This document shows, piece by piece, positions 25,729 to 38,306 of a stretch of DNA of 64,000 nt. The position numbers and the translations under genes are program-made. The notes under the pieces are model-generated. The model did no database searches, was not told the DNA's origin, and saw nothing but the letters and a program-made list of their open reading frames with translations. Position 1 is the stretch's first letter. Each line of letters opens with the position of its first letter. The stretch is from Rotaria macrura (Eukaryota; Rotifera; Eurotatoria; Philodinida; Philodinidae): NCBI GenBank assembly GCA_900239685.1, contig OENT01000442.1:52275-116274 (forward strand). Reading direction: 5' to 3'.

Positions 25729-28297
25729 GTACTTAAACAGCGTGTGATAGTTCTTCGAATGAACAATTTTTTACTTGATATCTTTCACATGAATAATTTT
25801 CCAGCACGTCGTAGATAGCACCAAGTAATTAAGATGAATTTTGATAATAAAAATTATTCTTTTCCAATATACATTGCATATGATCTCCAAAACAAACTGT
25901 GAATATATTGTTGATAAGAAATTGGTTTCGGGTAATGGACAAATCAATGTCTAAAAGTATGTGGTGAGTTTATGTTTGTATCAGAATTGTCAAGAACATT
26001 GATCGAAGTAGTAGGTTGATTGAAATTTAAAAGAGAATTCTGCGTATCGATAAGAAATGATTTCTATATCGTTTTGTTTCTCAAGATAAGTTTTAACTCT
26101 ATCATTGAATGATCCCACTCGCTTCAACTGGGACAATCTTATATTTTAACTCATATATATTAACTATGGAATGACGAGCAACATGAAAATAATCAAAAAT
26201 ATTATATTGTCATGAAAAATATTTTTTTTAATGATAGGAACATCGAGATGCATATTCACATACATGAACAACGACTTTGATGGAGATGTTTGGTTAACGT
26301 TTTGTTCGGATACTAATTTTTACCAATGACTTCTAATGAATTTATTTTAATATGTATATTGCTTTTGAATTCGTACTCTGAAGATAATTGAGAAATGTTC
26401 AGAATATTTCAACTTAGTGCTTTGATTACTGTTGTTTGCCATCATTTCATATTTAAATTGATTTTTGAGATTGTTTAGAATTTTGTTTTTGTATTCAATG
26501 GCTACTGAACAATTGTTTGATTCTCTACTCTGGTTATTTGTTTTGTCTAATAACGTCAAGTGAATGAAATAAGAACACATTGATATCTTAATGACTTGAT
26601 GAATAGATTATGCCTGTGTAAATAATCGATAAATATTTAAAGATTTCAACAAAAAACAAATAGACGCTAAAGTTCCGATCATGAAAACGCTATAAAATTT
26701 GGTGTTAACGAAATTTCATAAGTTATTCTGTATTAAACTGTTTTTTTTATAGCAAAATACTCATCTAGTTTTGTTAACAACAATTATTCAGTCATTTTCA
26801 TGGTAAGAAATGTCACATCTATATTTGTTAAAATCATTCAATGTCTATCAAATATTTAGATATAGGTGGTGAATTTGAATGTATTGCTTCTATGTCATTG
26901 ATTTCTGAAATTTCAATTATTTTGATCTTCTGACTTGTTTGAAGAAGTCACGAATTGTATATTGATGAAAATACTCATACTCATACAATGGAAACTGACG
27001 AGTCGATTTTTATTTATCAGTTCGACCTGTGCTTATTTTCACAAAGATCTTCGTCATCTATGCGAAAAATCTATGATGGGTGGGCTATTGACTGAAATTT
27101 CTAGGCGACGATTCATATGTGATTGAATCAGTGTTGAACACATCATTTGACCTTCTTATTGACACTTATAGGTTGTAATAGATTTTATTCATAATGAAAA
27201 TAGTGATGATGAATAGTTAAAACAATCTACTACGTAATTAATTGCTCTAAGTTTGACTAGCATATTTACACAATTTGGCGTCTCTCTTGTATCACTTGAT
27301 CAATTATAATTGATTTTGACACATTTTCAATTTCATCTACTGTTCATGATCTTAATAATTATTTAGCACCCATGGAAACCTGTATTAGCCGTGTATTGAA
27401 TAAAACAAGAAGTTTCAAGATTTGAAGCGGCACAAAAGACTTATCATGAGTTAAACAAACGTTTTCTAAAGTTTATTACTTATCACAATAGTTTTGCATC
27501 AGCCTCAGTTCTTCTTCAAATTTTCCTTTTTTTAATCTATTGAATAATGCACAAAAAAACATTTCGAATTTTTCTATCGGCCAACTTGTTTCCAATATAC
27601 ACGGACTAGATTAACATTAAGAATTCTAATTAGTTAGTAATTTCATAGAGTGATCGTAATATTCTAATTTGTTATTTCACCGTTCAATTTTAAAGTTTCT
27701 GTAATTCAGTTCAGCTAACATTCAAGTTCCATATGATGAAACATTTTTGCATATAACTACTGAATAATGGTTCAACGATAATTGGTATCAATGGAATACA
27801 AACGAAAAGATAGGGATAACAAGAAATGCATGTTTGATTTTATCAAGATATTGTCATAGCAAGATATGAAACAAAGACTAGTTTTAATTCATTTTGATAT
27901 CGTAGACAGTACTGAGAACACAAAGTTATAGTATACATGTTTGGGTAAATTCATAGTAGATTATCCTCTAGGGTTAACAAATCAAGTCAGTTTCGTCAGA
28001 AGTTGTTTTTTTTTAAATTTCTGATAAATGCAAAAAAATAACTTGAGAATGACTTGACCAAAAACAAATGAAAATTGATCTAATGAATCAACATCGTTTA
28101 GAGATTAACAAAAATTGATTATATTTAAACTATACAGATTCTTTCAAAGTAATTTAAAAAAGAAATATTATTTTCTATGAAAAATCAATGCTTCAGCATT
28201 TTTCTACTCACGACAGTAGTTGCTTTTCTCTTTCAGTTCTGTGTGAATGGGAGATTAGGTTAGGAGAACGAGAAAAAAAACAAGTGAAAGAATGCGC
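25729..28297. other. 2.6-kb non-coding stretch
   Basis: AT-rich (mostly A/T runs), with no ORF of interest and no splice-linked exons seen. A candidate polyadenylation signal (AATAAA) for the upstream gene lies near 25846. Nothing else could be supported. Confidence 0.6.
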
Positions 28298-28316
28298 AAA
28301 AAAAAAGAAGAAAAAA
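28298..28316 (-). terminator. RNA polymerase III T-run terminators for tRNA-Leu
   Basis: On the minus strand, a run of six T (28311-28316) starts 3 nt after the tRNA 3' end. A second run of nine T (28298-28306) follows. This is the standard Pol III terminator arrangement. Confidence 0.85.
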
Positions 28317-28319
28317 TGG

Positions 28320-28431
28320 TGTCAGCAGTGGGAGTCGAACCCACGCCAGCATACGCTGACCAGAACACTCTACCTCACTGAGGAAGCACTATGCTTGAGT
28401 CTGGCGCCTTAGACCACTCGGCCATGCTGAC
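28320..28431 (-). tRNA. tRNA-Leu (CAA) with a 28-nt intron
   Basis: The acceptor strands GTCAGCA (28425-28431) and TGCTGAC (28321-28327) pair, with discriminator A at 28320. The A box reads TGGCCGAGTGG and the B box GGTTCGACTCC. The anticodon stem CCAGA/TCTGG flanks loop CT-CAA-G...T. The intron 28366-28393 sits between positions 37 and 38, the canonical place and a usual feature of animal tRNA-Leu(CAA). There is a long variable arm of class II type. The acceptor, T and anticodon stems are intact, so the gene should be functional. It decodes UUG. Confidence 0.97.
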
Positions 28432-29683
28432 TACATTGATATTGTATTTGAAAAACGATCTTATTTGGTAGTCTATACAATGGAATCAATAAAAGATTGA
28501 ACAAAGTAGTGAATTTCGTGTCAATTTTTAATTTATTTAATAAGAAATAACTTTTACTAAACGAAGGATAAAATAAATAATTCAAATTAAATGAAAAATA
28601 TTCAAGCGACTGCAAATATTCGAATTCTATTTGTGATGAAAATTTGATCTACTACGTATAATTGTGTTTCTTCATCTGCTCGATTACTGTTTCAAAATTA
28701 ATAGTAAAAAGTAAAATAAAAATGTTTTCATCATCAAATTTTACACAACAAGAATCTAAACGTAAAAAAATAATTACAGTGAGCTGATAGAATTCTGCCG
28801 ACAGTATCTCTGTTTTAATTATTAAAATGGTATCAATTTTCTTGGAATTTGTATGTCATATTTGATTCTAATATATACAAGACTATAGATGATAAACTAT
28901 ACCAAGTATGTATCATGTTTCTATTCACTCTCTGTTATTTTAAAAGATGTTGTTTTTTCGCTCATGCCTCTTAATAGTACAATTACATACTAGAAACGTG
29001 TATTATTTAAAATTTTTGACTAACTCAACTAAAATTTTTATTTCTATTGCCTAGATATCAATCATAAAGCTCGATAAAGAATTCTTTATTTCATAGTTGA
29101 TGTTGTCTATTGAAATAGCGACTGAATTATGATATCATAGGGAACTATCCATAAAAAAAATGTATGTAAAATTTCGAATATTCCTAACAGGACGGAGATG
29201 TAATTTGAAATATATATTTATCGATTGTTTTTTTTAATACCACTAGAGATTCAAATCATTGTTGCGTGACACATTATTTATCGAATAATCAATGAAAGTT
29301 GAAAGATTAATATAGGTTAAATTATATTTAACATAAGCCATACTATCCGATGCCAGTTCGTATCTACACATCAAGATTAACTTCGTACTCATCTATGATG
29401 ATTATGTTTCATCTATTGATCTCATCCAAAAGTGAGCCCTCCTGTTCTTTTCAATCACCATTTATGATTTTCTAATTATATTTATTCCTTAAATTGACAA
29501 GAAAACAATCATAAAGCATTATGAGATTTTTCTGAAAGATTCTCGATTAATAGCGCCCTCTCTATATGTTGTCGTTCGTGTTTTTAAATTTATTCTTATG
29601 TGCTTCCATCGTGACAAGCAACTATTGTATATAATAATGTCACTTTTATTCAGCTTGTTCCTGTCATCATAATATTCAACCGA
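28432..29683. other. 1.25-kb intergenic stretch
   Basis: AT-rich spacer between the tRNA and the ubiquitin-like/ankyrin gene. I see no ORF, repeat or RNA gene in it. It presumably contains the promoters of both flanking genes. Confidence 0.6.
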
Positions 29684-31250
29684 ATGCTCAATATTCATTT
29701 ACGTTCAACAGGTGAACGATTTGTATTGCAGACTATCCATTTCGATAGTAAAGTTCGGGAACTAAAAACAATTCTTGAAATTATATGTGGCATACCTGCA
29801 CATCTTCAAATATTGTCCTATTTGGACGAAGGTGCTTTACTCGATTCACAGAAACTCAAATATTACGATCCTGTTCCTAATTGTACATTTGAACTTGATG
29901 TCTGGTATATCTATGAACCGATTGTGCAGGCCGTTGTAGCTAATAATGAATCTAAGGTAATTTCGCACGTTTTACTTTAGATGTTCTATTACATATAATG
30001 ATACTTCCCAGTTACTTTCATCTAGTGTAATACACGGATGTGTTTTATGATAATCTCATCTAAAACTTGCTGTCTTGTGATTTTGAATTAATATAGAGTT
30101 ATTAGAAAAGAACAATGATCGAGTGTTACTGAAATGAAAGTAATTCTTCTAGAAAATTTTGAAAGAAAATTTTTGAACAACATGATATATATTCTTATGT
30201 ACATAGTTATTCATTCTTATAGTTCTATCATGTCCTGTAATATATTATAGTTGTTTCAACTTGGTGTTCTGCCTGATTTACCATTTTCATCAGCGATTGC
30301 CGATCGTCTATCGCCATCAGATAAGCAAGCTTACATCCTAGAACGAGGCAGTGTTGCTATGTTCACTGCTGCACATCGTGAAAGATTGAATATTGTACGT
30401 CGCCTATCTGAACGAAGTAAATAAAGTATCAGTACATGTTTGATCGATAATAGATTGTTATATGCAAAAATGAAAATTAACAAGACAATTTTATTTTCTA
30501 TCAATAGATGTTGGAACCAACTATCAAACCGCAGCAGGACGCACGCCATTAATGGTAGCAACTGCTCGTGGTTCCCTGAGTGTAATGGAATTACTTTTGA
30601 ATCATGGTGCTCGTCTCGATATACGAGATGCATTCGGGCAAACAGCGGAGAGTTTTTCTGTGATCTTTAATCAAAAACAAAGTCGTCGAACGATCATACA
30701 ATTTAATTGGAAAAGAAGAAATGAAAAATCTATGATTCAAGAGCGTCAAGCAAAGATTGCTATGAGTCGTCAAACTAGTAAAAGTGATCAAACTAAAATA
30801 GAAGAAAATCGTCAACGCGATGAAAAATTAGCACAATTAGTAGATCAGCGTAAGAAACGACAAGAACTAATTGTTTCTCAACAGATGCGTATGCGTAAAA
30901 AGAAGAGTAAGCCTTACTTGTATTAAGTAGTTCTTGTGAAAGACAAGCGTAAGATAATTCATTTAACAGGTCCACAAACACAAAGAAATCAACATACGGC
31001 TACCGTTCGATTTGAAGATGATGATATCGAACATGATTCTAATAATCTTGGTAAAACATCTGAATATCTATCCATGACGGACACATCGTTAGTGCAAGGT
31101 TCATCGTTAGTGCCAACAACAACTCAACAATCAAATGCCCCAGCACAAAAATTATTCGCTCATCAATTCTATGACGTCTATGCGGAAATGACAGATGAAG
31201 AATGGTCAAAAGTACGGAATGCATTTGTTGCACAATATTTTTCCGAATAA
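29684..31250 (+). CDS. Ubiquitin-like and ankyrin-repeat protein (ANKUB1-like)
   Basis: Four exons (29684-29956, 30251-30416, 30508-30906, 30970-31250) encode 372 aa; all introns are GT-AG and in phase. Residues 1-75 look like a ubiquitin-like fold (KVRELKTILEIICGIPAHLQ, ending in FELDVW). A helical linker follows, then ankyrin repeat material around TAAGRTPLMVATARGSL and GARLDIRDAFGQTA. After that comes a basic, charged coiled-coil segment (RQRDEKLAQLVDQRKKRQEL) and an acidic tail with MTDEEWSKVRNAF. The layout and the LRCGLP/DVW-type segment recall vertebrate ANKUB1, whose function is poorly known. ANKRD60-like is an alternative. The gene is convergent with P2X: 218 bp separate the two stop codons. 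Confidence 0.8.
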
Positions 31251-31468
31251 ATTACAAAAAATCAAGATTGTGATAAACAAATATGCATGTGACTAAAAGT
31301 TGACAGACATTAAAAAACGAAAAGAAGTCATGTATAGTTTAGTTGAATTCCAACTGTTTCAATTACATCCATATTTGCTACTTTCATTATCACAAAACAA
31401 AAGTTTAAAAAAAATTATACAGTTCAAGTACACAAGAATATGAAATGATTTTCATAATAAGATTAAAT

Positions 31469-34400
31469 TTAGTTTGGTTTCAGTACATTAGTTAGGCCTA
31501 GACTTGGTTGCAATCTTTGTGATTGATCAAAATTAATCATCGCTGGCGACGATGTAATACATGTTATATCTGAAAATCTTACGAGAGGAGCTTCAGAGGT
31601 CCAAAGAGGTGACGTAAACCTTTGATCACAAGTAGTTGGATTTTCATATATTGTTGCCATCGTTTCAGTTCGATCTTGAATCCTTTGTGAAACACTAGGG
31701 CTACGTGAACGTTCAATGTCAACTCGTTGAAAAACATAATCTCGATAGAGAGCTGCCTTTCTTGTTAGATTAAGAAGAATAATATCGCAAAAAAACGTCG
31801 CTAAACCAAATATACCAACTATTGAACCAGTATTTAACGTTGATGTAATAAAATCGAACTTTCCAGCTTTACCACTAACACAAATGATTAAACGAAGGCC
31901 ATAAGCTTTTGTTAAAGAGCGTAAATATTGCTTGCTACGTTTCCAATGAGATGCAAAACGAAAATTGAAACCAACGGAGAACGTCTCTTCACGAAACGGT
32001 GTATCTAGCCGTGCGAATGAATACGTAGGTTTACATAATTTGATACTACGATCTAAATTACAGTCCCAATCGATTTTAACACGTATAACACCACCTAAAC
32101 GTAACATTGTATCGCGTTCCTCACTATTTTTTTCAGCTTCATTCATTATGTAATCGAGACGAAATATCGGACAATCGGTATTAGTGTTCGAATCATATAT
32201 ACATGGTTTTAAATTCTCGACCATATTTTTATGCTTAACATTAAACGCAGGAAATTCAATAAAATTTTTAATAAATATTGTAAAATTAAGAACTTCTTGA
32301 ATAAGTGTTGTTTCTTGAAGATCATCTTCGACAGGACACCAACCTAAGATATAAACAAAATGTGCTAATCGTTTTGTTTACGTGATTTCCATGAATAAGA
32401 AAAGCAATGACGAATACCACACGTCTGGCTATTTTTATAATTAACTGTATTGTCTTGAATACATCAATCAAGCATATTTGAGAGAAATCTCTGTATCGAA
32501 TAAACAATTTATCACTGAATGAAATGCATTTATTTGACGTTTTGACTAGAAATAATGCTCTAAATATCTTAACTACGTTGGTACTCATGCAACTTTGCTA
32601 GGTTCTGATGAAACGCAATCACGATAAAAACACGATTGGGTTATCTTGTGTTTTTCTATAAAAGAAAAATATTTTTTCTTTCGTATTTGTATGATTAATA
32701 CGTTAAATTCCATGTTTTTATTAAAAAATAATTATTTATAACAGTTCATTGTACTTTATAAAGACAGTTTCTTCAATCGATGAAAACGTTTGAAATACCA
32801 GCCATGAACTCAATATGAAACTCGTGCTGATTGATGACCACGATTAAAGAGTTTTCAATGGAAATTTGATTAAAAAATTGCATTCTACGAAAAAAAATGT
32901 GAAGACGAATGTTTTTGATTAGTCAAAGTTATATATCCCTTCTAAAATCTCATATGAATACTACTTCATCAATCAGACAAATGAAATAACATTTGTCACG
33001 AAACTTCACCATATTGAAGATGGTGGTACTGAACCGTCTGATGATATGTGTGAGGTTAAATGTTGATTTTTCTAAATGGAAATACTGAAGTCTCAAAAGA
33101 AAAATTTATCGTTGACATTTTTAGTTATTCATATTAAGATTGATCTGATTTCTTTCATCGTAAAATTCAACATATTCTATCAATACTCTAATTACACTCG
33201 GAAAAGAAAAAATTCATCTGCAGTTCTAAAACTTATTTAACAATTACTGTAGTTGTTGAATAAAATGGTTAGCTTTTTTTATATTATGTTATTTTGCTTT
33301 AAGTAGAACAAAATCTAGAATTCTTGAAAGGTACAAATGACTCATATGAGCACTAATTGTTTTGTTCAGTATATTCCCATTTCTACGCATGATAAACAAT
33401 ATATGACATGAATTCATTGCTCTTTGATCGAGCAATGAAATTATTAAAGGTGTATTGATGATATTTTGTAAAAATTCTACTCAATTAATTTCAATTTAGA
33501 CATGAATCATCGTTTACAGGTTACTGCCTAAATACTCAATGACATACATAGACGACAAAAAGCAATCAGTAGAAAAATTTACAATTTACTTGATTTTTGA
33601 CAATGATTTCTCTTGATCGTTTACATAAATAAATGTTTCTACATTTGTGAATAAACCACGTTGCTAGACTGTAATTACTGGAGAACGTCAAATTTTGCTG
33701 AAGTCTTGGATGAATCTCATATTCCCTGTTATTTGCTCATATAAATAGAAATTTCCTTCTTAAAAACATGATCTGTTAAATATAACTTCTATAAAATCGA
33801 GTCTAGACAGAGTTTTTGCGTATGCGCATATCTCATATGATTGACTCCTCATGGAAATATCAAATCACACGCTAATTACCACAAGTTGTACTCACATATC
33901 TCAATAATGAAAAACATTGTATAAATGATTTAGTTGACTAAGCACTATGGCAAAGATTTCAAATTCATGATTCAAACAATGAAGAATAAATTTCAATCAT
34001 AGCATAAAATATCAAGTATCTCTTAATTTAATTTGGTAAAATCTTAAAACTAATTTTTGTTTTAACAGAATATATATAGCTGCAAGTACTACCACGAAAT
34101 TTTCTCATTACATTCTTCTAATTGAAAGTAAGATAAAAAAGAAAAACAACCAATTATTGATTCAAATTCAATTCAAATAATGATATAAATCTAGCCTATT
34201 GTTTTCCCGATAAAGAACTCTATGAACAAGAAAATGAATTCTCCACATTTTACGAACTTTGATCTATAGCTGTATTTCATGAGCAATAATATTTTGCCTA
34301 TAAATTAAAGCTGAGGTTAATCGATCTTGAGTTGTGGAAAATGATTTCCACAGTGAATTATATGTAGAACAAATTGAAAAGCGCATGTTTAGTTCATAGT

Positions 34401-35149
34401 TTGACATTGAGCTATTGGATTATCTTGAAAACTAATTAAAGAACAATATTTTTATGTTTTTATGTTCTGAAAAACAATTGAACGAAATAGAATCATGAAA
34501 TTTCTAATGAAAGATGTATTTCATACTTTACCTTGAATTTCACATAAACTTGTTGTTTGATTCATCGAAGTATTTATCTCATTCGAATTATTTACTGTTA
34601 ACGATGCCAAACATCGACCTGTCCATCGACCATTAATATTTGCCATGTATGGTCTATTTTGGCAATCACTATCTGTTTGACATACTGCCTCTGAAACTGA
34701 TATACTCTCAGCACATTTCGATCGAACTTGACCAGTTTCAATAAAATTTGTCATTATAAATATAGCATTGTTTTCCGAGGGTGGTATGATATAATCTGTG
34801 AATGCAACAAAATACAACATATAAAATCACATAAAGTCAGTCTACCTGTTCCATCAATAGTAAATGATTCATTGTTTGCCGTTTGAATATAACCTATACC
34901 TTTTACTTTCAGTGTTACTGAGGAAATAATTGATGTGTCTTGTCTTTGATAACCTTTCTCATGAATAAATAGATAGAGTATGGAATAGAGTAGAAGTATT
35001 ATTTGCATTAGGCGAAGTAATGTGGTCATTGTGCAGCTATGTATTGTAACTATTTTTGGTGTTTCATATTCAGTTACAAAACCAAGAAAAAGTTCTTTCA
35101 TGAACCGTAATAAATTAAAACGTCTACTATTTGATGAAACAGTGTCCAT
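31469..35149 (-). CDS. P2RX: P2X purinergic receptor (ATP-gated cation channel)
   Basis: Three exons on the minus strand (35149-34846, 34795-34532, 32343-31469) encode 480 aa. TM1 lies in LLRLMQIILLLYSILYLF. It is followed by LKVKGIG, carrying the two ATP-binding lysines (KxK). The ectodomain has paired cysteines, CEIQGWCPVEDD, NFT, CPIFRL, DWDCNLD, SFARLD and the ATP-contacting NFRF. TM2 comes after KAYGLRLIICVSGKAGKFD, with its conserved lysine, and GLATFFCDIILL. The tail includes a YxxxK-like RKAALYRDYVF. All family landmarks are present, so it should form a trimeric plasma-membrane channel opened by extracellular ATP. The subtype cannot be assigned, though it resembles P2X4. The second intron (34531-32344, 2188 nt) is much longer than others here. 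The start codon is the first Met of the N-terminal exon. Confidence 0.95.
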
Positions 35150-35204
35150 TTGTGATTATTGAGTGTATATTTTTTCTCTAGAAAGAAAAAAAACTAATAA
35201 TAAA

Positions 35205-35232
35205 TATGTACGTATGTATGTATGTATATATA
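35205..35232. repeat. TATG/TA microsatellite upstream of P2X
   Basis: A run of four TATG units followed by TA units, about 55 bp upstream of the P2X start codon. Confidence 0.85.
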
Positions 35233-38200
35233 TTACCACTAAAAGCTAATCTTCTCGAATAGCAATACTTTACTGTGTTATTCTATACTTTATCTGTTGT
35301 ACATTTATGCTAAGCAAATAAACTGCAAGATGAATTGTGTAAATCTAGTTGTTTTTAATGTAGAATAAAACAAAACAAAAACATCAGGTTAAGTTTTCGT
35401 TCAATGGGAAAACACTCATCTAATTGCTGCTGAAAAAACGATCTTATGATAAAAATATTCCAATTACTTATATTTTAATATCATGCTAATTGTTAGTCAA
35501 CTACGTTCAAGAAAACTAAATTCACAGCTCGCATGTATATATTCTATTGGTATGGTAATAATAACGCTATGCATGGCATGAAAAAGAAAGAGAATGGGCG
35601 AATCGTATGTTTCTTTTTTTTTGTGTTTCAACAAATATGTGTTTAATTACAGAATTATCACACGCATTGAATCGTAAGAGTCGACATATTCTGGCAGCCT
35701 ATTCAGAATACGTCATCAAGCTCTTATTAATATCAAGAATATTCGATCTATTTAATCTGATATAACACATTTTCTGTAAGTTCTATCTTATGCTTACAGA
35801 GGATAAGAAAAAGACAAGAACAAAAATGGAAGCCATTATCCAGATGATTTTTCATTTCCTTTTTGTTCTATTTAGTCAAAAAGAAAAATGAATAGTTACG
35901 ACAATAAGAACTTACATAAACATACTGTGTGAAACATGTATACAATAAAGAGAACGTTGTTCGGTCGATGATAATAGCTATATAACTGCTGTGTGTCTTT
36001 TATTTTTCTTCCTTCCCATAAAGAGTTATAATTGTATAATAAGTTCACGCCTACGTAAGACTTTTCAGTATGCAAGAAGCCACCTGTTTTTACATCGACA
36101 CTATATGCATTATGATTAAGAAGTTTTCCGATTGCATCGTCATCAACTACGTTTCCAATTCAGTCATGTTACTAGAGAGTAACCACTATTTACTAGTTAT
36201 TGTAAAAGAAAAAAAAACGGTTGATTACATTGTCTGCTGATGTCGAATAAAAGAAAGAAAAGAATTATTATGAGCATACGCACGAACAAGTTTTATGCAC
36301 AGCAGAGAACTAACCCGGAGAATTCAATTAACTGAAAGGAGACGGTGCCATGTCTGTATCAATTTATTTTACATGAACAAGTTGTTTTGTGAAAATGAAC
36401 TTGTAAAAGAGAATAAAAGGATACAATGCTTATAATGGAAAGGTGTTGCCTAAGGTTTTCTCAAATGCGACAAAAAATTGAAGTTGCTCTTCTATTTGCA
36501 TCCGTCAATCTTCGTCGGTACCATGCAATTAAATGGTCTGATGTTTACTCGTTGTTGTTAGTGCATCTGGGTCGTTAGATCGTTTGACATTGTTCTCCTT
36601 TGTGTTTTACAATGTTGACAAATAATACTTTAGACGTGTATTTTTAACATTCGCTCGACTATGTAACAAATACTGTGCAATTTACAATCGTTGAACAAAT
36701 TAAGAAAAACAAGTGCTGGTGATTTTCATGAAATTAAGAGACTATGTAAACAAGAATACTGCAAAAGTTGCATATCGTCATTTTGTCATATCCAGCATCA
36801 TTGAATGTCATCATGTGCGTATACTAGCATTTTTCATTTCTGGTACGATTTCTAGCATGATGTTATATCCTACTAGCTGGTATTTAAGAATATGCTTCCA
36901 GAAGTCATTGTATATATCTTGTTCTAGGCACAGTATAATATATACACATATATATTTATAGATATAGATATATAGATCACTTTGTGGAATTCATATCGCA
37001 ATTATGTCTTCGGGGATGTCTTTTATTGACAACTTGGGCTTTGATTAAACAATATTCAAAATCATATACTTAGCAAATAGAAATATGATATCAGAAAAAA
37101 ACTTTTCAATGGCAGTGTAAATTATGATACTTAACGTTAAAATATGGCTTCAATTATATAACTGATTGAAAAAACCCATTGTACAAAAGTGTTAATGATT
37201 TGTTTTATTGCAACATACTATGAGATCAGTGATAAACGATTGTATAGAACAAGGACAATATGTCCTATACTAAGAATCTGTTGTAAGTCTTGTACGTTTT
37301 CTGCATATACAAACTATTCGATCAAAATAGAATTTATACATCTTCTATGACATTATCAGTGATTGCTTGGTATGACTGAGAATGCCCTGGATTATATACA
37401 TGTGGTTAGTTGATCAATTCTTCTTGAAGATTGACTCTCAATTAAGTCTTTTTCTACTATGAAGCAATGTCATATTGACCGTTGTTAACATTTTTGTCGT
37501 TGGTGTTTGAACCAAGTGATTCCTCATAGATTTACTCTCTCAAATATAATAAGATTTTTAAATAATAGAATAGCACTGATGAATGAGAGCATTTATGAAA
37601 ACAATTGTATAACAACAAAATAAAATTGTATTCATTGTTGCTCATTATTATGCAAAAGAAAATAGTAAAGACCAAGTTCAATGATGCGAAAATATTTACA
37701 TGATTCTGTTTAAATAAATAATTAATCATCATATTAAGACAATAAAACTATTCTATACAAATGAGTTAAACAAAAACTATGGCATCTCAATTTGCGAGCT
37801 TTTTTGATAAATGAATATAGTTATGTAGCAATCAACTGATATTCATTATGACGTATTAGACATTCAACAAATGGCTGCTTTTTGTCGTTTCTACATAATA
37901 TGCATATCTATCTTCATTCCTAAGTACGCCTCATTTCTAATGGCATTTGATAATCGTTACCATAGAACACTATGTATTCTTTATTTACGAGAAAGCCTTG
38001 TTCGACTGATCGACTTTTTTTCCATATATATTAGTCCAATAATATTTATTTTCTTGCGAAAACTATTCTAATGAGTTAAATATATGAGACTAAATGGATA
38101 AAAATATAAATGGTGTAAATATCTATAATAGTTCGACGAAAAGTTATATTCACGAACGAGCATATGAATAAAAAGAAATAACATTAACAGTCAGTAGCAT

Positions 38201-38278
38201 GAATAATAGATTAAAGAGAGAATTCTGTTCAACGAGAAACATCAGATTGATGATATAGTAAAATTAGAAATGAAAAAC

Positions 38279-38306
38279 GAATATATATATATATATATAT
38301 ATATAC
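38279..38306. repeat. AT dinucleotide microsatellite
   Basis: About 13 AT units in gene-free DNA. Confidence 0.9.

Noticed and set aside
28188-28412. 74-codon plus-strand frame
   Set aside because: It is the antisense of the tRNA-Leu gene and its flank.
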